A stretch of DNA of 64,000 nt, from assembly GCA_023159155.1 (NCBI GenBank), contig JAJNNX010000039.1, positions 1 to 64,000 on the forward strand, in the 5' to 3' direction. The DNA is from Ustulina deusta. Lineage: Eukaryota > Ascomycota > Sordariomycetes > Xylariales > Xylariaceae. Shown here one piece after another: positions 50,276 through 63,055 of the stretch. Below the pieces are notes generated by a model. It was not told the DNA's origin, searched no databases, and saw only the letters and a list, made by a program, of their open reading frames with translations. Position numbers and translations under genes: made by a program. How positions within the stretch are numbered: position 1 is the first letter of the stretch; every line of letters begins with the position of its first letter.

Positions 50276-53200
50276 AACAAAACAATTAAAAAAAATTAAA
50301 AAATTATTAGTAATAAAGCTTTATTATATTAAATTAAAATTTTAATTAAAATAAGCTTAAAAACTAGATATTTAAACTTTAATAATTTATAATTAAAAAA
50401 AAAATCTATTAATTAATAAACAATATTTTTTTAAATTTAAAAACGAAAAAAATAAACATAACCAAAATTTATAAATCTAGTACTATATACTATAATAATA
50501 TTATTTTAATTAGTTTAGATTTATTATAAAGTAATATTTATTATTTATATTTTTGTTTTTATTTTTTATTTTTATATTACCTTTTTATTTTTAAGAACTT
50601 ATTTTAAAATAGCAACTTTACTACTGCTTTATAAACAGATTAACTAGAAAATATATAAAATAGCATATAATAATTTCTATTTAATTAGTTTAAATTAAAA
50701 ACTTTTTTAGGCTATTTTGTTTATTTAGATTTTTATTTTTATTTTTTTGGGTTATTACTATATATAAATAAATATACTTAGTATTGCTTATATAATATTT
50801 ATAATCCGGCTAGTTAACTAAATAAATATAATTATTATAAATATTAAATTATAAAAAATTTGTTAATTTATATTTAAAAAATAGCTATATTTTAAAATAA
50901 CTATTATTTTTAAATTTTTAAAATTAATAAATATATAATTAATAAAAAATAAGATTAAAAATCTTATTTAATTAAATAGCAAGTATTATTATTTATATTA
51001 AATAATCAAACATTATAAAAAAATATTTGCTAAATAAACTACTATAGTATAGCTTAATATAAAAAAGTATAAGTTTGCTAGCAAATATTATAACGGCTTT
51101 AAATATAACTTTATTATTAAATACTATAAAAAATAAAAATTAAATATTCTAGCATATATATTAACTAGTAATATAATTATTTAAAGCTTTAATAATAAAA
51201 TAATAAAAAATTTAGTAACTACTATTAAATATTTTTATTAATTATGCTTAAAAGAATTTTTTTAAATAATATATAGTTTTATTAGTTTACTAAAGTTCTT
51301 TAGTAATACTATATATTTTAGAACTATAGCTCTAAAAAAGTATATATTTAAAAAAAAATATAGCTAGAATTATTAAAGCTATATTAAATTTTAATTAAGA
51401 ATATATAATATGCTATAATTTAGCACTAAATAATAATAAAAATAATATAGCAATTATTTTAAAAATATAACTTATATATTAATTAGCTTAATTAAAATAT
51501 TTATTAGCTCTAGTATATATTATTTTAATTAATATTTAACTATGAAAGCTTTTTTTATAACCTAGCTTTTTTTTAATTAATTATAATAAAAAATTAGAAT
51601 TATATAAGCTAACTTAAAACAAAAAATCTTTATAATTAAAGAAAAAAATAATTAAATATTAGGTTTGCTAGCAATAAAGTAGTATAACTAAAAATAATAT
51701 ATAAGATTTAATATATATAATAGTAAGTTAGTTAATATAAAAGCTTTAGATATACTTTAATTAATAATACTTGCTTTTTTTTAGATTACTTAAACTTTTA
51801 AATTAATTTATAAAACAATTAAAGCTTAAAGCTTTAATTACTTATTAGCAATCTAACTAAACATAAATATATTTATATAATATTTAATATAATTAATATA
51901 AAAATAATAATTATATAATAAATAAAAATAACTAAAAAAAGCTAGTATATATTTTTTGCTTTAAAACAACTAATTACTAAATATTATAAAAAATAACAAA
52001 AAATAAAAAGATATATTATAATATATTATATATAGACTAATTACTATAAATCAAATAAATAAAATTAAAAATATAAAAAAGTATAAATATAAATATAATC
52101 TATATAAAAAAATAAATAAATAAGTTAAAAAAAACAATTAATTTATATAAAACTAACAAATATTACTTTTCATAAAATAATATAAATAAAAAAGCTTTAA
52201 TTAGCACTTTTCTTTAATAACAATTTATATTAGAAAAAAATTAACAAAGTTCTTATAAAAAAATAATATAGATTAACCAGACCTATACTAGCTTAGCAAA
52301 CCTTATATTTAGCTTTTAACTACTTATTTTCTAGCTAATATATTTTATACTATTAATTTTTAGACTTTACTTATTAATATATAAACTATATATTTATTAT
52401 ATTTTATTTATACTTCTAATTATTAATAAATAAAACTAATACCTTGCTTTAATATTAAAACTATTATATAATTAGCTTATTTTAATATTATTACTTTAAA
52501 TTATTATACTTAAAATATTACTAAAAAAATCTAAAAAATATATATACTTTTTTTAATAATATTATCACTATTGTACTATCCAAGCTAGTATAATATATAT
52601 TATTAAATAAACCGCTATATATAAATTACTATAATAAAAAACCGCTATTTTACTTTTGCTAAAAATATAAAAATGTTTTATATAACTACAAAACTTTTTT
52701 AAGTATTATAATTTAAGCTTTTTATAATGTGCTTAGATTTAAGCTAATTAATATATTTTAAAAAATATAATAATATTAATAACTAAACATATTAGAAGTT
52801 AATATATTAATTACTGCAGTAATTAATTATTTTAAACTATAAGTAATATTTAAAAGCATTTTTGCATAAATATTTTTTTAAGCTTAAAATAAAAGCTTTA
52901 ATAAAAATTACTTTACTTTTTAATTTTTTAAAAAATAGAATAGATTTACTAGTTTTATAATATTTAAAGCAATTAAAGCAACTAAAACTAAGCATACTTC
53001 TAATTATTAGTTTGTTATAATTTATAATATTAAACAAAAAATATTATATATTATAAATTTTATTAATAATAATATAATAATTAACGCTTACTAAAAAGTT
53101 TTTATTGCTTTTAATTATATTTAAAAATTATTATTTAATAGTTACCCGCCTAGACCTAAGTTTATAATATTAATTCTTAGTATTTAATAAAATAATAGCT

Positions 53201-55101
53201 AGTATTATAGTTATTTTTATAAAACCTATATATTTCTAGTCTTTTATAAGCTAAAGCTTTAAAAAAAAATAATAAATATTATAAATAAAAAACTTTATAA
53301 TCTAAACAAAAATATATAAAACAATTTAATAAAATATTATAAAAACTATATTATAGTTTATATAAAAAAGCTAGTTTTAGATTTTTAGTTATAAATTTAA
53401 TTAATCTAGCTAGCTTAGCTGATTTTTTAATAAAATTAATTAATTTTTTAGCTAATTACTCTATTTATTAATTTCTAATTTATAAAATTTTATTTAAAAC
53501 ATTACAAATATTTATAAAACTTAATTATAAAAATATACAATTAGTACAACTTAAAAGATAAAAATATTCTTTTATTATTGTAATGCTTAATAGTTAATAG
53601 AATTAGGATTTTTATTAATATGCTTTTTTATAATAATTACTAATATATAAATAATAAATTTTTTAAAAAATAACTAATTCTTTTTTTTATTTTTAAAAAT
53701 ATTTAAATAATTAATAGTTTTAGTACTTAGATTATTAATATAATAATTAGATAGAAATAATATATTTAAACTAATACTATAGATATTAGGGTACAACTTA
53801 CTATTTAGTTCTGTAAACTAAATATAAAAATAGCTTATAAATAATTATTTAAATTATTTAATTATTTTATAGCCTAATTTGCAAAACTTAATAAAAAAAT
53901 AGTTATAATTATATTAATCTTTAAAATTAAATAAATAATACTTAGGAAGCTTAAATTTTTTAAAACAAATAGTAACTAATTAAATTATTTTTTTATTATA
54001 ATTATTAATAAATAAAAATAAATTGCTTATTTTATTAACTTAGTTTTTAGGCAAAATAAAAAATATTAATAATTTGTTTATAATTATTAAATATAAGTTT
54101 TTAAAAATATTATTAATTAATAAACTTTAAAACTACTTTTTAATATGTTTTTTTTGTTTTATATATATAGCCTTTTTATATATACTTAAAATAATTAGTA
54201 AAACTATAGTTTAGTATATATTATTTATATAATATTATTTTTTAAATATTTAAGTATTTTTTTTAAAGACCTATAACTTAATAACAAAAAATTAATATTT
54301 AATAACCTAGTAATAAGTATTAAAATTATAAAAGATTGCCTAAATATTATTAAAAAAATAAAATTATATATTAGGATTATAGTTATTAAAATAAAGCTTT
54401 TTTTTTAATTAATACTATTTAAAACAAAAAAATAATTAGTAATTATTTTATTTTATAAAGCTAATTAATTAATAAGTAATAATATAAATATATAAAGTAT
54501 ATTTTATAGATCTTTTTTTTAAATTAAATTAGATTTTTTTATAATAGATATTTTTATTTTTTAATCTATTTATAAAAAAATAATAGTTGTTAAATTATTT
54601 AAAAAGTTAATATAAAGCTAATTAAAAAGTATTTTAATAATTATACTTAAATTTAAAAAACTTAATTAAAAATATAAATATTTTAATATATTTAATTTTA
54701 ATAAGCAATACTAACTTTTTTTTAGTAGCAAAAAAACTTAAACTATAATTTATAAAAAACTTATTTACTAATAGATTTTTTTTATGTTTTAAAAAAATAA
54801 TATATATAGTAATATAAAAAGTTATTTTATATTAAACTTTTTTACTAAATAAAAGTTCTAAAAAAAATATAATTTATAAATATATATAGTTAATTAAGCA
54901 AATACTAAAGAACTTAAAAATTAAAAAGCTACTTAAAAAGCGCTAAGTATACAAAAAAAACAAAAAGTTAAATTATTAAAAATAAATATAAAAACTAAAA
55001 AAGTTTAGCAATAAAGATTTAAAAAAAATAAATAACTAATTAGTTATAGTTTAAATTAATTATTATAGTTTGAAAACAAAAACCTAATAACTTAGGAAAT
55101 T

Positions 55102-55466
55102 TATAATAGGGCTAGTGCATATATATAAAAAATAGGTCTTTAGTTATAAAATAAAATATATTTTTAAAAACTTTAGAAATTATAAAAATAAAAAGTATAA
55201 AAAACGCATGTTTTTATTTAAAGCTATAAAAAACTTCTTTTTTTAAAAAGCAAACAATAAATAATTATTATAAAATACTAAATAAAAGTTAAAAATTTGT
55301 TTTTATTAATTAATTATTATATTTTTATTTATAATTATAAATTAGATCTTGACTTAATACGTATAAAGATTTGCAAATTAAAAGATATAGTCTAATACGG
55401 AAAAATTAAATAAGTTTGGTTGGTTTAAGTATATAATACGCTAATTAGGAGCCTTGCTCTATTTTA
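55102..55466. repeat. Right LTR of element C
   Basis: 365 bp, starting TATAATAGGGCTAGT. It retains TTGGTTGG (about 55418) and GGAGCCTTGCTC (about 55447) where the left copy is mutated, and lacks others, so the two LTRs were mutated independently. Confidence 0.7.
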
Positions 55467-56332
55467 GTAGTAGTATTTTAAAGTTTATATTATTATTAAA
55501 AATTTATAGTTTTAAATTAAATAAGTTTGCTTAATTAGTATTATTATTTTAAAAAAATATTTTATAAGTTTTTAGGTTATATTTTTTTATTACTATTAAA
55601 TAATTTTTTTTATTATATTATATAAAGTATTTATTTTTATTTTAGTCCTATTATAAATAGCTTATTTTTTTTAATAATTAATTTAAAAAAGTAGTAATTT
55701 TATTAGTATAGTAAGTAAATATATAAATATAATTATAAAGCTTAAAAAATAACAAAATTAATTTAATATTTTTTTAATATTTAGCTTAATATAAATAGTA
55801 AATTATTTTTTTATAATAAGTTTAATACTATTTTTTAGTTTTAAAATAGATTAAAATATTATTTGTATAAATATTTGCAAATTTATTTAAAAGTTTTTAA
55901 ATTTATATATTAATAAAAACTTGCTACTAAACAAGTTTTATTTTTAAACTAAATAATAAAACTTTTTATTAAAATATTTTTTTATAAGTTTAAAATAAAA
56001 ATTAATATAATTTTATAATTAATAATAATTAATAAAAAGTTTTAATAATATTTAATTTTATAAAACAAATAATATTATAATAATTAAATATAATATTACT
56101 AATATTTAAAACTAATATAATTTAGTTTTTTAAATATATATTTTTTTATTAATAATTAATTATAAACTTATATTTAATTAACCTAAGTTTAAATATAAAT
56201 AGAATAAAAATAGTATTTAAGTTTATATTTTGTTTAATAAAATTTAAAACTAGTAGTTTATTTATAAACTTTTTTTTAAATAAAATAAACTATATAAATA
56301 TTTAATATTAATAAAGCTTAAAAATATATTTT
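55467..56332 (+). mobile_element. Continuation of copy D after element C
   Basis: Begins TAGTATTTTAAAGTT and is collinear with about 23745 onward in copy B, with one deletion. It stops at about 56332 where an inverted LTR starts, so the 3' end of D is lost or displaced. Confidence 0.65.
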
Positions 56333-58114
56333 TTATAATAGTTAGTATAGTTTTAGTAAAACCTGCAAGAACTCTAGACCTATATAATAATAAAATAAAA
56401 AGTCTATATATAAACTAACCTATAATTTTATAGTAATATATATAGAGTTTATATCTATTTATTTTATAAACTCTGACTTTTTTTTTTTTTTTTTTTTAGT
56501 AGCTTAGAGTTTTTGTTTATAATATTAATAAACTAGCTATAAAAACTTTATTTAACTAATTATAATATTACTTTAAGCTTACTAATTATTTATTAATAAA
56601 TATTTAATAAATATATTTTTTTTATTTTGTTATAATTAGCAAAATATAAATAAACTTTTTTTTTTAGTTATATTTTTAATATAAAAAATTATATATTTTA
56701 TAATATAAACTTAATTTTAATATAATTTTAGTAAAACTTTTAATTTTTATACTATTTAAAAACTAATAATTTATAAAAAACCTAACTTTAAATATTTTTA
56801 TTTTATTTTTAGTTTTTAAACAATTAAAATAATTCTAATTCTTAAGTATAGCTAGCTTTTTTAAATTAGACAATTTTAAAATTTTTTCTTTTATAAAAAA
56901 AAAAAAGATTAAATACTAGACTTTTTTATAAATATTTTAAACAAACTAATATTTAAAAAAAAAATTTAAAAAAATTAAAAATTTAAATTTAAAAAAACAA
57001 AATTTAAACTAGAGCTAAAACAATTTAAAATAAATAATATATTTAAAAATATATTAATAAATATTATAGCTATATAAACTTATAATTTTATATTAGTTCT
57101 AATAAAACTTTTTTAATAAATAAAAAAAATAAAACGCTAATTTTTAAATATACCTACTTTAGTACTTTTAAAAAATAATTATAATTTAATAATTAAAAAT
57201 ATATTTAAAAGTACTAACTTTAAACTTTTTAGTTTTGCTACCCTATTTGCTTTTTATTTTATTAGTTTATTTTTTAATATTTTAAATTTTTTTTATATTA
57301 AAAAAACTAAAGTATAAAAAACTAATCCTAGCAAGTTTATAGAAAATAAAGCCCTATTTAATAACTAGGTTTATAAACTAGCAAAAAAACTAAATAAAAA
57401 TATTGCTATATTTTAAACTAAAAATAATTAATTTTAATATATTATAAGCTAGTTAAAAAAATATACTAAAAAATTAATAAAAATATATTTTTATTTAACT
57501 AAAAAACTATTTAGTAATATTATTAAAATAATTTAAATATTATTAATAGTTTATTATAACTCTAACTAAGTAGCTATTACTTATAAAATATTTTAAGCCT
57601 ATATATATAAAACTAATAAAAATACTAATAAGTTTATTTTTATATTTAATAGTTTAGCTTAGAAATATTAATTTATTAAATTATAATAAAATATATAAAT
57701 TATAGAACTATTTTTATATAAAATTAAAAAAAAATCTATATAAAATTTTTATAAATCTAAATATTTTTTATAAATTATTTACTAATAAAATTATTAAATT
57801 AATATATAATATTAAGCAAGCTTATAAAAATTATTAATAAACTAAACTTATTAGTTTAACTAAACAAAAATCTAACTTAAATAACTAAGTTTTTAGCAAA
57901 CTTGCTTACTAACTTTTAGCTAACTTTAAAAGTTCTAAAATATTTACTTTAAAATAATTAAAACAAGCGCTAACCGCAAAAAAAAAAAACCTATTAAAAT
58001 AATAAAACTTACTTTGTTTATAGTAAAAAAAAATATTTATTAATTAATTGCCCTAATTAAAAGCCTAAAGTTTTAAATATTTAGCTAGCTAAAAAAATCT
58101 ATAATAAGAATAGT
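56333..58114 (-). mobile_element. Inverted fragment E of the same family
   Basis: An inverted LTR (about 56333-56565, starts TTATAATAGTTAG, T-run at about 56478-56497) is followed by inverted internal sequence matching 16774-18190 of copy A. It breaks off just before a forward LTR at 58115. Confidence 0.65.
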
Positions 58115-59980
58115 GTTACGATTAGTCGAATAAAGCTTCTATAGCTAGTTTATTAATACTATAAACAAAAATTCTAAGCTAAAAAAAATTTAAAAATTTA
58201 AAAAATTAAAGTTTATAAAATAAATAAATATAAACTCTATATATATAGCTATAAAGTTATAAGTTAATTTATATATAGACTTTTTATTTTATTGCTATAT
58301 AGGTCTAAAGTTTTTATAAATTTTGCTAAAATTATACTAACTATTATACTACCTTTTTTTAAAACTAAAAGTTTAAATATAGTTTTAACTTAAAATTACT
58401 AATAATATTAAATTTATATAGCTTTTTTATATTATATTGCTTTATTATTATTTTTATAATTATTTATAAATTTATTAGTTATTATTATATATATTTATTT
58501 TTATAATTTTATAAAATTAGTTAAGCTTAATTAGCATATTTTTAAAATTTTAAGCTATATATTAAATATTATTAAAATTATAGCTTTTTTAAATAACCTA
58601 GTATTATAACTTTTTATTTTTTTTATATATTTTTAATTGTTTGATTTATTTAATTTTAAATTTTGTTTTATTATTAATATTTTTAACTAAAAATCATAAC
58701 TAAATTTATTAAAATAAAGAATTATTATTTGTTTTTTATAATTAGTTAGTATAAAACAAGTTTTTTATTTTATAAAAGTTAAGTAAATTAAAAATATAAC
58801 TAAATTTTTATTTTTTTAAAATTTTAAAAAGTCTAACTAATTAAAAGTCTAATCTAATAGTTAATATTTATATTATAAAGCTTTTTTTTTTTTAAAAAGA
58901 TTTTTTTTTTTTTTTTTAAATTTATTAAGCGTTTTTTTTTTGTTAGTTTATAGTTTATATTGTTTTTATATAAAAATTGCTATATTATATATTATTTTTT
59001 AAATATTTTAGATTTAGCAGACTAATTTAAACGTTTATTATTTAGTATTAAAATTTATTATAGTTTTATTAATATTTATTATTAAAATATTTTATGCTTT
59101 AATTTTTATTGCTACTTTTAGTAGTAATATATTAATTAATAAATATTATAAAAAATTATATATAAAATTTAAAATAAAAAAATAATTATTTTAATTATTT
59201 TAATATCTATTAATATAAAAATAGAGTTATTAGTTTAGTTTTTAATTAGTTAATTTTATTATTTTTTAGGTTTAAAAATATTATATATTATTAAAGCAGT
59301 GCTTAATACCTATAAGACTATTAATTATTGCTATAAACTTAAAAATAAACAGTCCTATATTATTTAATATTTATATATTTAATATATTAAAAAATCTATA
59401 TAGATTTTTATAATATTATATAACTAGTAACTTTATAGTGTTTGTTTTTTTATTAAATAAAGTTGCAATCAAATAGCTAAACTTGTTTATAAATATTTAT
59501 ATATAGTTATAACCCTATTAGTTAAGTAGTATATTTTTATTATTTATTACTATATATTATTATATTATAGCTAATATAAATAATAAATAAAAAAAGCTAG
59601 AAGTTTTATTTTATAGTATTTTGTTTTTTTTTATAATTATTTATAATTATATTTTAAATAAAACTAGTAATATTTTTGTTTTAATATTTTGATTATTTGA
59701 TATTAACTTTAGTATATAGTAATTAAAAACATATAAATTTTTTAAATTAAAGCTATATAAAAAAAAATAGTTCTATTTAAAATAACTTTAGATATATATA
59801 ATTTTTTGTTTTTATTTTTTTGATCTTATAACTAGTTTTTTTATTTAATTAGGTTTATTAAATTAGCTTTTTAAAAAATATTAAATAAAAAATCTATAGT
59901 TAATATAAGATTTAATATTTTATTAAGCAGAATTAATACTATTATTTTTTTTTTAACTTTTTTAGTTTTAATTATAAAAA
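58115..59980 (+). mobile_element. Forward fragment F of the same family
   Basis: LTR 58115-58349 (GTTACGATTAGTCG... ends ACTATTATAC) plus the 5' part of the internal region, collinear with 21868-23570 of copy B. It ends where an inverted LTR fragment begins. The A-run in this LTR is interrupted (AAAAAAAATTTAAAAATTTAA). Confidence 0.65.
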
Positions 59981-60160
59981 ATATAACAGTTAGTATAGTT
60001 TTAGCAAGACCTATAAGAACTCTAGACCTATATAGCAATAAAATAGGAAGTTTATATATAGACCAACCTATAACTTTGTAGCTATATATATAGAGTTTAT
60101 ATCTATTTATTTTATAATTTTTCTTTTTTTTTTTTTTTTTTTTATATTTTTTTTTTTTTT
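59981..60160 (-). repeat. Inverted LTR fragment G with T-run
   Basis: Starts ATATAACAGTTAGTATAG, reads through TATATAGAGTTTATATC, then passes into T-runs (60117-60160) where the remaining half of the LTR is missing. Confidence 0.6.
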
Positions 60161-60316
60161 TGTTGTAATTGGGCTGTTCGGCTTTTTTTGAAGCCAAAAG
60201 TCCAAGAAATGTCCGAACCAAAAACGAACCGCTTCCGAATCAACTAAGCCAAAACTAACATAAATAAAGACTTTGCTGCCTACTAAAAAGTTATTTCTAT
60301 ATAACAAAACGTAACA
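60161..60316. repeat. Possible solo LTR of another element
   Basis: 156 bp of less mutated sequence beginning TGTTGTAATTGGGC and ending AAAACGTAACA, i.e. TG...CA with TGTTAC-type ends as in fungal LTRs. It sits directly against the truncated LTR fragment G. No matching partner copy and no clear target duplication were found, so the call is tentative. Confidence 0.3.
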
Positions 60317-61426
60317 GATTCAGAAACCCAATCTATTATTTAGCTTTTACGTAGCATACTTTTTAAACTTTTACTAATTTTTAAGCTCTTAAATTATACT
60401 TACTTCGCTAACGCTTAATAAAAATAATCCAGGTTATTTTTACAAAAAATTAAACTTTAATAAACTTTTTTAAAAAATAGCTCTTTTTAAATCTTTAAAA
60501 GCTAATAAAGCTTCTAATGCCCTTATCTTTATCCCTATATTAAATATAAATATTATAAATTAGTTGGAACGTTTAACTATTTATTTATATTTTAGTACAA
60601 TCAAAAATTATATTAATATAATCTTTAGTTTATACTAAAAATCTTTTAAACCTTAGTTTTATTTCTTTTTGAATATTTGCAACACATATAAACAAATTAA
60701 TAAAACTTTACAAATAATATAAATATATAAAAAAATAAAAACTTTTCTTTTTTAACTAAATATTATTTATATATTTATTTTCTAGTATAAAAAAAATTTT
60801 ATTAATTTATTAAATAATTCCGAATCTTCTATTAAATTAATATAAAAACTTATATCTAATTTTAAAAATAAAGCTTTTAAACAAACTATTAAAACAAAAA
60901 TAAAAAAATTTGCATATTTAAAAAAACTTTTTAATAATAAAAAAAAATAAAAAAAGCTTATTTTATATAATAAATAACATATATATAAAACTTTTTAAGT
61001 TTTATAATATAATTATTTTAAAATATATAAATATAAAAAAAAAAGTTAAGTTTAATACAAATTTACTTTTTGTATTAAAGAAAAACAGGGCAACTTAATA
61101 CTAAAAACAACTAAAAATAACAAAAATAAACTAGAGCGCTTGCTACTAGAAAACTAGTATGAAAATGCTATGCGTATAAAATAAGTATTGCTTTAAGAAG
61201 TTCGAAAGCTTTTATAGCTATTCGAACTTTTAAATATAGCTAAAGATCAGCTGTTTCGGGCCGTAGGCGGCCCGAATACAGCTAACAATTAATATACAGC
61301 TATATTTGCAGCTGCTAGCGGGCCGCTAGCACTAGTCCTACTACAAACTTCCTTTATTCGAAGCCTTATTTTCTAAATAGCTTTGAATTTAAAAATATAA
61401 AGCTAAAAATACTAAAAAAATAATAA
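60317..61426. other. AT-rich block with palindromes at its right end
   Basis: No gene. AT-rich but with more C than the retrotransposon copies. The 61199-61330 interval, listed separately, contains GC-rich palindromes; the rest shows nothing recognisable. Confidence 0.5.
61199..61330. repeat. Cluster of three perfect inverted repeats
   Basis: AGTTCGAA/TTCGAACT (61199-61228, 14-nt loop); TTCGGGCCG/CGGCCCGAA (61255-61276, 4-nt loop TAGG); and GCTAGCGGGCCGCTAGC (61314-61330, arms extend one more base each side). Two are GC- and CpG-rich, unlike the surrounding mutated DNA. Confidence 0.7.
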
Positions 61427-61505
61427 TATAACACCTACTCGAACTCCTAAGCCTTAATAGCTTAAAAAAAAAAACTAGCCTTAACCTACTAAGCTACCAA
61501 GCTTT
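61427..61505 (-). other. tRNA-like relic with A-box and B-box
   Basis: On the minus strand TAGCTTAGTAGG (61496-61485) matches the RNA polymerase III A-box TRGCNNAGYNGG exactly and is followed by TTAAGG. About 40 bases later AGTTCGAGTAGG (61445-61434) resembles the B-box GGTTCGANTCC. The T stem does not pair properly and a T-run (61461-61474 complement) replaces the anticodon region. It is therefore a degenerate tRNA or the head of a tRNA-derived SINE, not a working tRNA. Confidence 0.3.
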
Positions 61506-62744
61506 TAATTAGCCGATTGCTAAACCGGTCGCATATTACAATAAACTTCCTTTAATCCATAGCTTTTTTTCTTAGTCTATATGCCCACTGGCATAACTTT
61601 TTAACCTTTTAAATGCCTATTCTTTTGTATTTTTTCGATATATTCCCATATAAAACATATACAATTCTGTTTAGACCTGACATATATAGCAGTATCTACT
61701 AATACTCTTATATTAGAACCTAAATAGGTGCTACAGTTAGCCACTACTTCGAACCGAAGCTAAATCTTCGTACAAAAAGTTACGCTATAGCTCTTACTAC
61801 TTTTTATATATATAAATCTTTATATAACTATAGTAATATTTTTTAATAGTATATATATAGGTTAAAGTTTGTAAAATAGGCCTTAATCGGCCTTATAGAT
61901 AGACTTTTATAAATAACTCTAAAAATTACAAGTATAAGCGTGTCCCTATATAAATTAGTATAAATAGCCGCTCGTACGCAAAAAGAAAATTATAAATTAA
62001 TAGCGTAGCAATAATACATTAATTAATCAGCAGTACTACAATAATTATATAATATATATAGTATAAATAGGTCTATATATAAAATAGTATAAAGAGTTAT
62101 TTATATATAACTAAATAACTAATTAGCGTAGCAATACCGATTTATCAGTGCTATACTATATTTATAGCAACTATAAACTAATTAGCAGTGCGGCTAACTA
62201 TATAATTAGTATGCTACAAACAAGTTCATATATAAAATAGTATAGAAGTTTGCTTGTATATAATAAATTAGCTAATTAGTGTAACAATAGTAATTTAATT
62301 AATTAGCGCAGCAATAATATATTAACTAATCGGCAGTACTGCAATAACTATATAACATATATAGTATAAACAAGTTTATATATAAATAGTATAAAGAGTT
62401 GTTTATATATAACTATATAACTAATCAACGTAGTAATAATAATTTATTAGTGCTATATTATATTTATAGCAATAATAAACTAATTAGTAGTACGGCTAAC
62501 TATATAATTTATATAATATAAACAAGTTTATATATAATATAGTATAAAAAGTTGTTTATATATAATAGATTAACTAGTTAATATAGTAATACTAATATAA
62601 CTAATTAATAAGCATAGCAATAATATATTAACTAATTAGCAGTGCTATACTATATTTATAGCGCTATATATATATTGCTATATATATATATAAAGCATAA
62701 AATATATAGGTTATATAAGTGTGAGTAGATTGCTATATAATTTG

Positions 62745-62764
62745 TATAAGCAATTGCTTATACG
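62745..62764. repeat. Perfect 20-bp palindrome
   Basis: GTATAAGCAATTGCTTATAC is its own reverse complement. It lies between satellite units with no loop. Confidence 0.7.
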
Positions 62765-62899
62765 TTTATATCCTTTATATAACATACTAACTAATTAGTA
62801 TGACGGTGTAGGGCTAACCGGAAAGCTTTCGCGTAAGTGATTAATGTATATACAAGCAGGTTCGCATAAAAAACTATATGTACGCCTGCTCGTACGCAA

Positions 62900-63055
62900 C
62901 TAAAACGTAGTAAACTTGCTGATTAACAGCGAATATGGCTAAAAATCGCATAAAACGTAGTAAACTCGCTAATTAACGCGTATATAACAAAATAGCTAAA
63001 AATTGCTGTTTAACGGCGAATATAGCTAAAAATCGCTAATCAATAGCGAACAAGG
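62900..63055. repeat. Local direct repeats inside the satellite zone
   Basis: AAAACGTAGTAAAC occurs at about 62902 and 62953, and GAATATGGCTAAAAATCGC or its close relative at about 62931 and 63017. Each pair is followed by GCTAAT/GCTGATTAAC variants, giving a subrepeat of about 50-85 bp. Confidence 0.5.

Larger units (their letters stand above)
43083..55466. mobile_element. Nested 12.4-kb LTR element (element C)
   Basis: Direct LTRs 43083-43450 and 55102-55466 (about 365 bp; shared GGGCTAGT...CAGGTCTTTAGTTATAAAATAA... and AATACGCTAATTA) flank 11.65 kb. GTAG at 43079-43082 and 55467-55470 is the target duplication, and the family sequence of copy D continues across it (AAGTAG then TAGTATTTTAAAGTT). 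Left start TGCAGTAGGG, right end TTTTA, compatible with TG...CA after mutation. The interior is saturated with RIP-like changes and no domain can be read. The size exceeds typical 5-8 kb elements, so extra genes or further nesting are possible. Confidence 0.75.
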
